From an uncultured Mycoplasmatota bacterium (GTDB lineage Bacteria > Bacillota_I > Bacilli_A > RF39 > UBA660), in contig CANPBV010000041.1 of assembly GCA_947572405.1 (NCBI GenBank), positions 1 through 12,791 of the forward strand: 12,791 nt of DNA. Reading direction: 5' to 3'. The translations under genes and the position numbers were made by a program. Below the pieces are notes generated by a model. It was given only the letters and a program-made list of their open reading frames with translations, was not told where the DNA came from and made no database searches. The first letter of the stretch is position 1. Each line of letters opens with the position of its first letter. Of the stretch, positions 6,582 through 12,791 are shown one piece after another.

Positions 6582-6602
6582 ACAAAAATGCAATATTTTT
6601 GT
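6582..6602. repeat. Inverted repeat at the -35 region of cls
   Basis: ACAAAAAT (6582-6589) and ATTTTTGT (6595-6602) form a perfect 8-bp inverted repeat with a 5-nt centre. It covers the place where a -35 box for the TATAAT at 6617 would lie, so it could be an operator. It lacks a long T-run, so a terminator is less likely. Confidence 0.4.
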
Positions 6603-6613
6603 AATAAAAAATG

Positions 6614-6622
6614 TGTTATAAT
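6614..6622 (+). promoter_or_regulatory. Extended -10 promoter of cls
   Basis: TGT directly precedes TATAAT (6617-6622), giving an extended -10 element. No good -35 is present at the usual distance, which fits an extended -10 promoter. The leader would be about 12 nt and contains AGAAGGTGA. Confidence 0.55.
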
Positions 6623-6640
6623 AGGTGCAGAAGGTGACGT

Positions 6641-8146
6641 ATGAAAAGAAGTCAAGTTTTAATTATATTATTTTTATTTTTAGTGATGTTGTTGTTTAAT
6701 GTTAACAAGTATATTTCCAGCAGTGTAGTTGTATATCTATTTGTAAATGGGATTTCTATTTTAACCGCGTTCGCAATTATGTTTGGAAACAAGAAAATCG
6801 AATCTAAAATTGCTTGGGCAATATTGGTTTTATTTGTTCCGATTGTTGGAGTTTTGTTTTATATTATTTTAGGAATTGAATATAATCGGTTTAAAAAGTT
6901 TGATCCAAAGATAGATGTAGACAAAGTCATTTCTAGAGTGTTACAAGAAGATGTGGAAGATACCAGAAAATTTGAGGAAAAGTTAGGTGATTGGAAAAAG
7001 CTAGTCCATTATATAGAAAATGTAGGTGATTTCCCACTTCATTTAAATACACAATCAAAAATTTTGACAAATGGTCCTGAGAAATTTGAATGCTTAAAAG
7101 AAGAATTAAAAAAAGCAAAGCAATTTATTCATTTAGAATACTTCATATTAAAAGAAGGCGATTTGCTAAATGAAATTACAGATATTTTAATGGCAAAGGC
7201 CAAAGAAGGAGTTAAAGTAAAAGTATTGTATGATGATTTTGGATGCGTTGACCTATCCCATCACTATCTTCAGCAACTACATCAAGCAGGAATTAAAATA
7301 GCTTGTTTTAATAAAATTGATTTTCGACTTTTTAGACCGAGTATCAATTATCGAAATCACCGAAAGATTGTTGTGATAGATAATAAAATAGCCTTTACAG
7401 GTGGAATCAACATTGGTGATGAATATATTCATAAAGATACTTATTACGGTTTTTGGAGAGATACTCATATCATGGTGAAGGGAAATGCAGCAAGAGAATT
7501 AAATGCGATTTTTATCAAAGATTGGTATCATACCACTAGTGAATTACTATTAGATCCAGAATATACAGAATATCATCCTGTTAAAAATAAGCATAGTGCT
7601 TATCAAATACTGTCGGATGGTCCAGATACAAAAATAGAACTCATTAAAGATTGTTTTTTTAAAATGATTATGTTGGCAAAAAAGAGAATTTGGTTAGCAA
7701 CGCCTTATTTAATTCCAAACTCTGAACTCATTATGGCACTTCGGGTTGCAGCTATGTCTGGAATTGATGTACGAATATTGGTTCCAGGCAAACATGATAA
7801 GGGGAAAAAAATGGTTTATCGTGCAACAGAAGCTTATTTTAGTGAGCTATTAGATGCTGGTGTAAAAATATATACTTATAGTGATTTATTTATGCATAGT
7901 AAGGTTTTAATCATTGATGATGAAGTTGCGAGTATTGGAACTGTTAATTTTGATTATCGAAGTTTTGGATTGCATTTTGAGGATACCATTATTTTATATG
8001 AGGACCCAAGTATTCAAAAATTGATAAAAGATTTTGAAAATGATTTATTAGTTAGCAAATGTATTGTACTAGAAGAGTGGAAAAAGAGAAATAAAGTTCA
8101 AAAGATGGTTGAATCGTTAATGAGAATTTTCTCTCCATTGTTATAA
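6641..8146 (+). CDS. cls: Cardiolipin synthase
   Basis: This membrane-bound phospholipase D superfamily enzyme joins two phosphatidylglycerol molecules to give cardiolipin and glycerol. The 501-residue length is typical of bacterial ClsA-type enzymes. Two N-terminal membrane segments are visible (about 5-20 and 57-79), with a PLDc_N-like region between and after them (SKIAWAILVLFVPIVGVLFY). The two HKD motifs are complete: NHRKIVVIDNKIAFTGG (H240, K242, D247) and MHSKVLIIDDEVASIGTVNF (H419, K421, D426), each followed by the usual G-x-x-N segment. ATG 6641 has AGAAGGTGACGT upstream. The gene is monocistronic by context; no hairpin terminator is evident in the about 60 nt before the next promoter, only a T-run. 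Confidence 0.95.
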   Translation: MKRSQVLIILFLFLVMLLFNVNKYISSSVVVYLFVNGISILTAFAIMFGNKKIESKIAWAILVLFVPIVGVLFYIILGIEYNRFKKFDPKIDVDKVISRVLQEDVEDTRKFEEKLGDWKKLVHYIENVGDFPLHLNTQSKILTNGPEKFECLKEELKKAKQFIHLEYFILKEGDLLNEITDILMAKAKEGVKVKVLYDDFGCVDLSHHYLQQLHQAGIKIACFNKIDFRLFRPSINYRNHRKIVVIDNKIAFTGGINIGDEYIHKDTYYGFWRDTHIMVKGNAARELNAIFIKDWYHTTSELLLDPEYTEYHPVKNKHSAYQILSDGPDTKIELIKDCFFKMIMLAKKRIWLATPYLIPNSELIMALRVAAMSGIDVRILVPGKHDKGKKMVYRATEAYFSELLDAGVKIYTYSDLFMHSKVLIIDDEVASIGTVNFDYRSFGLHFEDTIILYEDPSIQKLIKDFENDLLVSKCIVLEEWKKRNKVQKMVESLMRIFSPLL

Positions 8147-8209
8147 ATAGAATTTTTTTAAATAAAATGATTAGAGTTTGCCACTTAACAAGTTCCTGAA
8201 TAAAAAAGC

Positions 8210-8238
8210 TTGAATATTATAAAAACTTATATTATAAT
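8210..8238 (+). promoter_or_regulatory. Promoter of the T-box leader and leuS transcription unit
   Basis: TTGAAT (8210-8215), a 17-nt spacer and TATAAT (8233-8238) place initiation near 8245, at the start of the T-box leader. A perfect 10-bp inverted repeat (AATATTATAA at 8213-8222, TTATAATATT at 8232-8241) overlaps both boxes and might serve as an operator or as the cls terminator stem. A TTGACA at 8241-8246 has only a poor -10 downstream. Confidence 0.55.
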
Positions 8239-8244
8239 ATTTGA

Positions 8245-8450
8245 CATAGGGAAAATGAAAGATACAAGTAGCAAAAAAGGAAAGTATTATAGAGTGCAGA
8301 TGATTGGTGAAAATCTGTATATAGAATTTCTGAACCTGCTTATATAATGCTATTTTATAATAATAGAGTGCATTCGTTAACAGCGTAAGTGCATAATTGA
8401 ATATTATGAAATAAGGGTGGGGAGCACTCCTTACATCATGATATTTTTTT
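8245..8450 (+). ncRNA. T-box (tRNA-sensing) leader of the leuS operon, apparently degraded
   Basis: Several T-box landmarks occur in the right order after a promoter. They are GATACAAGTAGC (8261-8272, the 5' AGTA region); AGAGTGCAG with a TTGGTGAAAATC apical part (8291-8315); GAA followed by UUU (8324-8329) and CTGAACC, the specifier-loop position; CGTTAACAGCGTAAGTGC (8375-8392); and AAGGGTGG (8413-8420) with a partner TCCTT (8428-8432) and a seven-T run (8444-8450). AGTATTATA (8283-8291) can pair with TATAATGCT (8343-8351). In working T-boxes AAGGGTGG continues into NACCGCG, which forms the bulge that binds the tRNA acceptor end; here it runs into GGAGCAC and the ACC is missing. The specifier as I align it reads UUU (Phe), not leucine. 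T-boxes normally control leuS by uncharged tRNA-Leu. Function is doubtful because a group II intron relic follows immediately. Confidence 0.65.
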
Positions 8451-8458
8451 ATTGGTAG

Positions 8459-9009
8459 GTGCGCCAGTTTGATGCCTAGTATATAATTTGGTGAAATTCC
8501 AGAACTTGTCATTTTGAACAAAGGGATTAGTATATAAAATGTTTCTCTGATAGAAGCATTAATTACACATGGCGGTAATAGATATAATGGTAAATGAGAG
8601 AGGAGATATAAGAATCCTCAAAGGTTAATGAATCGCATGAATAAAAGAACTGAAAAAGCAGTGTCGTAATAAAGCAAGTGGAGTAGATAAAATGACTAAA
8701 GAAAAATACGAAGAAAGTGTATATAAAAATATAGATCATCTTCCTCAAAGGAGGAAGAGATTGAGTGAGAAAGCACAAGCAGTTAAGAGAACATACATAG
8801 CGAGGCTCAATGAGACATTAAGATCATTAGGAATACCTGTATAGGAAGATAAAAATGGATTTAGACCTGAAAGAAAACATGCATAAGCGTTGAAGATATG
8901 AAGAGCCTACTACCTGAATAAGGGGGTGATGGGTTCTGTGAGGGGCAGATAGACAGGCCTTTCGCCTTGAAAAAAAGAAATGGAGGTAAGTCGAGTTTGT
9001 CTACTCGGC
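8459..9009 (+). mobile_element. Group II intron remnant, internally deleted
   Basis: The 5' end GTGCGCCAG (8459-8467) matches the bacterial group II intron start GUGCG, and a GGTGAAATTCC element follows within 40 nt. A reverse transcriptase relic occupies about 8641-8901. Domain V lies at 8903-8936: exactly 34 nt, beginning GAGCC (with the catalytic AGC) and ending GGTTC, with a GAAT apical loop. Domain VI follows, with TAGACA (8950-8955) pairing TGTCTA (8998-9003), and the 3' end carries TCTACTCG. Only about 550 nt remain, where intact introns of this type exceed 2 kb, so most of domains I-IV and the enzyme are gone. The left boundary is the less certain one. It sits between the T-box leader and the small membrane gene. 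Confidence 0.75.
8641..8901 (+). pseudogene. Group II intron reverse transcriptase/maturase (LtrA-type) relic
   Basis: One frame reads ASGVDKMTKEKYEES, then QAVKRTYIARLN, TLRSLGIPV, a stop, EDKNGFRPERKHA, a stop and ALK. These match, in order, intron-RT landmarks: the G-x-D region, the 'V-R-R-V-Y-I-P-K-x-N-G' strand, 'L-G-I-P-T-x-E-D' and 'G-F-R-P-x-R'. Between EDK and GFRP about 40 residues of the usual protein are missing, yet the frame is kept, so a clean internal deletion occurred. The catalytic YADD box, maturase and DNA-binding domains are absent. Two in-frame stops and the loss of most of the protein make it non-functional. Confidence 0.75.
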
Positions 9010-9016
9010 GAATTTT

Positions 9017-9361
9017 ATGGAACGTATCATTGTAACTTTAATTGTCTTTTTATTTATTTACGTGTTATATGCAATCACAGTAATTCATAATAAAAATAAA
9101 ATCAAAAATTTTGAAAAGAGTGGGCAAGCTTCTTTTATCATAAAGAAATATGAACTCCCTGTTTCTAAAATGAATATGAAAAATTTTGCTCGTCTTATTG
9201 CCTTAGCCAATAGCTTTATGATTGCACTTACTTTTTTTATTACTGACTTTATAGAAAATTATATTTTAAAACTGTTAGTTGGATTTATAATATTGGTTCC
9301 AACAATTCTGCTCTGTTATCATTTTATAGGAATATTTTATAAGAAGAAGGAAGGTAAATAA
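9017..9361 (+). CDS. Small conserved-type membrane protein upstream of leuS, unknown function
   Basis: The 114-residue protein has three likely membrane segments (about 3-22, 60-78 and 84-107) separated by a basic loop (HNKNKIKNFEKSGQ) and ends in KKKEGK. I do not recognise a named family. It ends one base before the leuS ATG, so the two genes are almost certainly co-transcribed and translationally coupled. No ribosome site lies at normal distance before the ATG. GGAGGT at 8982-8987, inside the intron relic, is 29 nt upstream, but a small hairpin (CGAGT 8992-8996 with ACTCG 9003-9007) could bring it to about 13 nt. The ATG was chosen because the frame is blocked by TAA at 8987 and has no other start in between. 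Confidence 0.75.
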   Translation: MERIIVTLIVFLFIYVLYAITVIHNKNKIKNFEKSGQASFIIKKYELPVSKMNMKNFARLIALANSFMIALTFFITDFIENYILKLLVGFIILVPTILLCYHFIGIFYKKKEGK

Positions 9362-9362
9362 T

Positions 9363-11768
9363 ATGTATGATTTTAAAAAAATAGAAGAAAAATGGCAAAA
9401 ATATTGGGAAGAAAACGAAACATTCAAAACAGATATTTGGGATTTTTCAAAGCCTAAATTTTATGCGCTTGATATGTTTCCATATCCATCAGGAGTAGGA
9501 TTACATGCAGGACATCCAGAAGGATATACTGCAACAGATATTGTTTCACGTATGAAAAAAATGCAAGGATATAATGTATTACACCCAATGGGGTGGGATG
9601 CTTTTGGTCTTCCCGCTGAGCAATATGCAATCAACACAGGAAACCATCCAGAACAATTTACATTTAAAAATATTGGAACTTTTAAAGGTCAATTAAAATC
9701 ACTTGGATTTTCTTATGATTGGACGAGGGAATTGTCCACAACAGATCCAGGTTATTATAAATGGACTCAATGGATTTTTAAAAAATTATATGAAGATGGG
9801 TATGCAAAATATATCGATATGCCAGTGAATTGGTGTGAAGAACTAGGAACCGTATTATCCAATGATGAAGTAATTGATGGAAAAAGTGAGCGTGGAGGAT
9901 ATCCAGTGATTCGTAAAAATATGAAACAATGGGTAATGGATATTCCAGCTTATGCAGAAAAATTACTAGAGAATTTAGATGACCTTGATTGGCCAGAATC
10001 TACCAAGGAAATACAGAGAAACTGGATAGGAAAATCAAAAGGAGCTTTGGTGACATTTAAAGTAGCGAATTCTGCTTATGACTTTACAGTCTTTACAACT
10101 CGCCCAGATACTTTATTTGGGGCAACTTATTGTGTACTTTCCCCAGAACATAAAATTGTAAATGAAATTACAATAGAAGAATGTAAAAAAGAAGTGGAAG
10201 AGTATCAAAAATTATGTGCAACAAAATCGGAATTGGAAAGAACCGAATTAAATAAGGAAAAAACAGGGGTATTTACAGGGGCCTATGCCATTAATCCAGT
10301 GAATCAGGAACAAATTCCAATTTGGATTTCTGACTATGTTTTAGCAACCTATGGAACAGGAGCAATTATGGCGGTTCCAGCCCATGATGAAAGAGATTAT
10401 GAATTTGCTAAAAAATTTAATATTCCAATTATTCAGGTTTTAAAAGACGAAAATAACGATACTGATATGAGTAAGAGTGCGATGACAGGAGATGGAATTC
10501 ATATTAATTCAGAGTTCTTAGATGGATTAAATAAAGAAGATGCAATAGAGAAAATGGTTGATTGGTTAGAAGAACACAATATAGGAAAAAAACAAATCAA
10601 TTATCGTTTGAGAGATTGGATTTTTGCGCGTCAACGTTATTGGGGAGAACCTATTCCAATTGTTTACATGGAAGATGGAACAATGACAGTACTAGAAGAT
10701 TCTGAACTTCCATTAATTTTACCACAAATGGAAGATTATAAAGGTAGAAATGGAAAAGCTCCATTAGAAAATGCAGAAGAGTGGAAAAATGTTGTAATGA
10801 ATGGTCAAAAAGGAGTTAGAGAAACTTCAACAATGCCAGGAAGTGCAGGATCCAGTTGGTACTTCTTAAGATATATTGACCCAAAAAATGAGAAAAAAAT
10901 TGCGGATCCAGAACTATTAAAACATTGGTTGCCAGTAGATTTATATGTAGGTGGACCAGAACATGCAGTAGGACATTTATTATATTCAAGATTCTGGAAT
11001 GAATATTTATATGATAAAGGAATCGTACCTGTAAAAGAACCATTCCAAAAGCTAGTTCATCAAGGAATGATTCTAGGAGAAAATGGAATAAAAATGGGAA
11101 AACGATACCCAAAATATGTTGTGAATCCTTCTGATGTTGTAAAAACACATGGAGCAGACGCATTACGTTTATTCGAAATGTTTATGGGTCCACTCGGGGC
11201 AGACAAACCTTGGAGCCAGACTGGGCTTGATGGTTCTAAGAAATTTCTAGATAGAATTTATCGCATTTTCGAAGAGGGGAAAGTAGTAGAAGAGGAAACA
11301 TTAGAACTGGAGAAAATTTATCATCAAACAGTAAAGAAAGTGACAGAAGATTATGAAACTTTGAATTTTAATACAGCAATCAGTCAAATGATGATTTTTA
11401 TCAATGCAGTATATAAAAATGAAAAGATTTCAAAAGAGTATGCGGAAGGCTTTATTCAACTATTAAACCCTGTTTGTCCTCATATTACAGAAGAAATATG
11501 GAATACATTTTTAGGACATAATACGACGGTTGCAACATCTTTATGGCCAACCTTTGATGAAACAAAAACGATGGAAGAAACATATGAAATGATTGTACAG
11601 ATAAATGGAAAAGTAAGAGGAAAAGTAATAGTGGAAATGAATACATCAAAAGAGGAAATGGAACGTCTTGCTTTAGAAATAGAGAATGTGAAAAAAAATA
11701 TGGAAGGAAAAGAGATTGTAAAAATGATTACCGTTCCTAAAAAATTAGTTAATATAGTGATCAAATAA
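9363..11768 (+). CDS. leuS: Leucyl-tRNA synthetase
   Basis: This class I synthetase charges tRNA-Leu in the cytoplasm. At 801 residues it is full length. The HIGH motif reads HAGH (48-51) after FPYPSG. The CP1 editing domain keeps the threonine-rich TTRPDT (245-250) and the HDERDYEFA loop with the conserved D345 that blocks editing of Leu-tRNA. The catalytic half continues with RLRDWIFARQRYWGEPIP (415-432) and YVGGPEHAVGHLLYSRFW (528-545). The KMSKS loop reads KMGKR (577-581), keeping both lysines but replacing the two serines. The anticodon-binding domain and the C-terminal VQINGKVRGK domain follow. The ATG at 9363 is served by AGAAGGAAGG inside the upstream gene. The gene ends in a terminator that includes its stop codon. 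The leader upstream is a T-box relic. Confidence 0.97.
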   Translation: MYDFKKIEEKWQKYWEENETFKTDIWDFSKPKFYALDMFPYPSGVGLHAGHPEGYTATDIVSRMKKMQGYNVLHPMGWDAFGLPAEQYAINTGNHPEQFTFKNIGTFKGQLKSLGFSYDWTRELSTTDPGYYKWTQWIFKKLYEDGYAKYIDMPVNWCEELGTVLSNDEVIDGKSERGGYPVIRKNMKQWVMDIPAYAEKLLENLDDLDWPESTKEIQRNWIGKSKGALVTFKVANSAYDFTVFTTRPDTLFGATYCVLSPEHKIVNEITIEECKKEVEEYQKLCATKSELERTELNKEKTGVFTGAYAINPVNQEQIPIWISDYVLATYGTGAIMAVPAHDERDYEFAKKFNIPIIQVLKDENNDTDMSKSAMTGDGIHINSEFLDGLNKEDAIEKMVDWLEEHNIGKKQINYRLRDWIFARQRYWGEPIPIVYMEDGTMTVLEDSELPLILPQMEDYKGRNGKAPLENAEEWKNVVMNGQKGVRETSTMPGSAGSSWYFLRYIDPKNEKKIADPELLKHWLPVDLYVGGPEHAVGHLLYSRFWNEYLYDKGIVPVKEPFQKLVHQGMILGENGIKMGKRYPKYVVNPSDVVKTHGADALRLFEMFMGPLGADKPWSQTGLDGSKKFLDRIYRIFEEGKVVEEETLELEKIYHQTVKKVTEDYETLNFNTAISQMMIFINAVYKNEKISKEYAEGFIQLLNPVCPHITEEIWNTFLGHNTTVATSLWPTFDETKTMEETYEMIVQINGKVRGKVIVEMNTSKEEMERLALEIENVKKNMEGKEIVKMITVPKKLVNIVIK

Positions 11769-11787
11769 GGACTTATAGTCCTTTTTT
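11767..11787 (+). terminator. Intrinsic terminator fused to the leuS stop codon
   Basis: AAGGACT (11767-11773) and AGTCCTT (11777-11783) form a perfect 7-bp stem with a TAT loop and run into six T residues (11782-11787). The TAA stop (11766-11768) supplies the first two bases of the stem. Confidence 0.88.
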
Positions 11788-11844
11788 GCTTAAATTTGAA
11801 AGATTGTATTATTAAACTTAGGATTTTGATTATTTTAATTCTAT

Positions 11845-11885
11845 AATACTATTGAGGGATAAGCTATCTATTTGACAATAGTATT
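11845..11885. repeat. 10-bp inverted repeat around the -35 box of the right Rpn pseudogene
   Basis: AATACTATTG (11845-11854) and CAATAGTATT (11876-11885) are perfect inverted copies separated by 21 nt. The right arm overlaps the TTGACA box, so the repeat could be an operator, or the terminal-type repeat of an element. Confidence 0.5.
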
Positions 11886-11900
11886 CTTAACTATTATAAT
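11872..11900 (+). promoter_or_regulatory. Perfect consensus sigma-A promoter before the Rpn pseudogene
   Basis: TTGACA (11872-11877), 17 nt and TATAAT (11895-11900) match the consensus at every position. Initiation near 11907 would give a 30-nt leader with GGAAG before the ATG at 11937. Confidence 0.8.
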
Positions 11901-11936
11901 GTAGATATGAATATTTCCTTATAATGGAAGAAATGT

Positions 11937-12736
11937 ATGTCAAAAAAGTTTTATAATTTAAGTAATGATTACTTATTTAAAAGTGTATTTTGTAATTTGG
12001 AATTATTAAAAAATTGGCACATGATATTTTTGGGCTTGATTTATTCGGATATTTTTTTGATAATCCAAGAATACAAAGCGAGAATAAAAAATTTTAAATG
12101 GAGAATATGATTTGTTACTGACAAATGGAAAAAAATATATTGTATTTGAAATACAAAACAGTAAATATGGCAACTTTATTAATGGAAATGGAATTTATAA
12201 AAGTAGTTTAATTTCATCATCATGGAAAAAGAAGGATAGAAAATATCAAGTTTGTAAAATTATGTTGGTTATTAAATTATAAATATCATAAACAGGAATT
12301 TTTAAATTATCAAATGTTAGAAAAAGATTTGTATGAAAAGTTTGGAGATGAAAAAGAAATCAAGATATTTGGAATTAACAACCATCATAAAAAAGAAGTT
12401 TTTAAAAAGTATAAGATTTTAGTTTGTGCAAAGAGAAGAAATAGAAGATTTAATTAATGATAGAGATGTAGGAGAAATAGCAAGAAAGATTTTATTATAT
12501 AATGAAGATTTAAAAATTTATCAGAGAATGGTGAGGTGAAATTATGAATTGGACTCATGAAGATGACTTACGGCCAATGAAGCAAGTTGCTCATACAGGA
12601 AGGGAAAAAACGTGGAAATTTAGAAGGAAAATTAGAAACTGCAAAAAATTTATTAGTAAAGGGAGTATCATTAGAATTAATTATAGAAGTAACTGGCTTA
12701 AAGAAACAGCAATTAGAAAACTATATAAAGTCATAG
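11937..12736 (+). pseudogene. Rpn-family PD-(D/E)XK nuclease/transposase, multiply frameshifted
   Basis: The ATG at 11937 begins MSKKFYNLSNDYLFKSVF, the typical start of Rpn/PDDEXK_2 putative transposases. Reading on requires frame changes near 12008-12013 (an A-run), 12090-12105, 12270-12282, 12415-12432 and about 12540-12610. The recovered pieces are in the right order: LAHDIFGLDLFGYFFDNP; YDLLLTNGKKYIVFEIQNS, which holds the nuclease core (a D, then E-I-Q in place of E-x-K); QMLEKDLYEKFGDEKEIKIF; EIARKILLYNEDLKIYQRMV; and the tail LVKGVSLELIIEVTGLKKQQ ending at a TAG (12734-12736). The tail is related to that of the partial gene at 1-176. The element moves or recombines DNA through its nuclease in intact relatives; this copy is dead. 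Its promoter remains perfect. Confidence 0.8.
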
Positions 12737-12780
12737 TTTGGTGTTAGTATAGATATATAGACACGAAAATTTGAAAGGAA

Positions 12781-12789
12781 TGGTATAAT
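12781..12789 (+). promoter_or_regulatory. Extended -10 element at the right edge
   Basis: TGG directly followed by TATAAT (12784-12789) is an extended -10 promoter element. No convincing -35 lies 16-18 nt upstream. It would drive a gene starting outside the window. Confidence 0.4.
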
Positions 12790-12791
12790 AT

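Larger units (their letters stand above)
6054..6613. other. Gene-free region with broken minus-strand frames and hairpins
   Basis: No intact gene is supported. On the minus strand 6075-6212 reads as 45 codons with protein-like composition (for example DDIIIVAEDY and GKIHRISTHKYEIK) ending in a TAA, and 6301-6402 reads 33 codons containing LIGETGCG, which resembles the start of a P-loop. They are in different frames and separated by stops, so at best they are relics of one or two genes on the minus strand that I cannot name. The region also holds three adjacent hairpins (6304-6409), the right copy of the 22-bp repeat and an inverted repeat at 6582-6602. Confidence 0.45.

Noticed and set aside
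8241..8268. TTGACA with TACAAG 16 nt downstream as a promoter
   Set aside because: The -10 is poor, and the better TTGAAT-17-TATAAT promoter just upstream fits the T-box leader start.
8171..8521. Minus-strand open frame of 116 codons
   Set aside because: It lies antisense to the leuS promoter, the T-box leader and the intron start, whose structures explain the sequence; no domain is seen.
10816..11163. Minus-strand open frame of 115 codons inside leuS
   Set aside because: It is a shadow of the leuS coding sequence with low-complexity hydrophobic composition and no start signal.
12544..12747. Open frame of 67 codons at the right end
   Set aside because: It is a stretch of the Rpn pseudogene read partly in the wrong frame. 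The native tail (LVKGVSLELIIEV) lies in another frame and ends at 12736.

Overview
This window reads as the chromosome of a low-GC, AT-rich Bacillota (Firmicutes) that uses the standard bacterial code: the proteins use TGG for tryptophan and end at TGA, TAA or TAG. A spoVID-ysxE-like pair of spore-coat genes points to a spore-forming or formerly spore-forming Bacilli-type lineage, perhaps a gut bacterium. That placement is inference.

Layout. Positions 1-176 hold the 3' end of an Rpn-type (PD-(D/E)XK) nuclease/transposase gene, closed by an intrinsic terminator. Then come spoVID-like (284-1018) and ysxE-like (1002-1901), overlapping by 17 nt. A spacer with a possible small minus-strand membrane ORF and a terminator leads to mutM (2238-3053). 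Next are pyk (3193-4623) and an orphan type IV pilin-like gene (4672-5055), whose near-consensus promoter overlaps the pyk stop codon. A GNAT plus coiled-coil gene (5466-6053) lies between two copies of a perfect 22-bp direct repeat, in degraded sequence with stacked hairpins and broken minus-strand reading frames. Cardiolipin synthase follows (6641-8146).

From 8210 to 9016 there is a layered regulatory region: a promoter, a T-box (tRNA-sensing) leader whose antiterminator motif looks damaged, and a shrunken group II intron with a recognisable 5' end, a reverse transcriptase relic, domain V and domain VI. It sits directly upstream of a small membrane-protein gene (9017-9361) and leuS (9363-11768). 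The window closes with a multiply frameshifted Rpn-family pseudogene (11937-12736) behind a perfect consensus promoter.

How it fits together. Most genes are housekeeping: base-excision repair, glycolysis, cardiolipin synthesis, leucine charging and spore-coat assembly. Most transcription units have their own sigma-A promoter and only a few share an operon. The accessory content consists of decayed mobile DNA inserted between the core genes: two Rpn elements, one group II intron and a possible integrative-element scar. The points most worth follow-up are the decayed leuS T-box interrupted by the intron, and the repeat-bounded GNAT segment.
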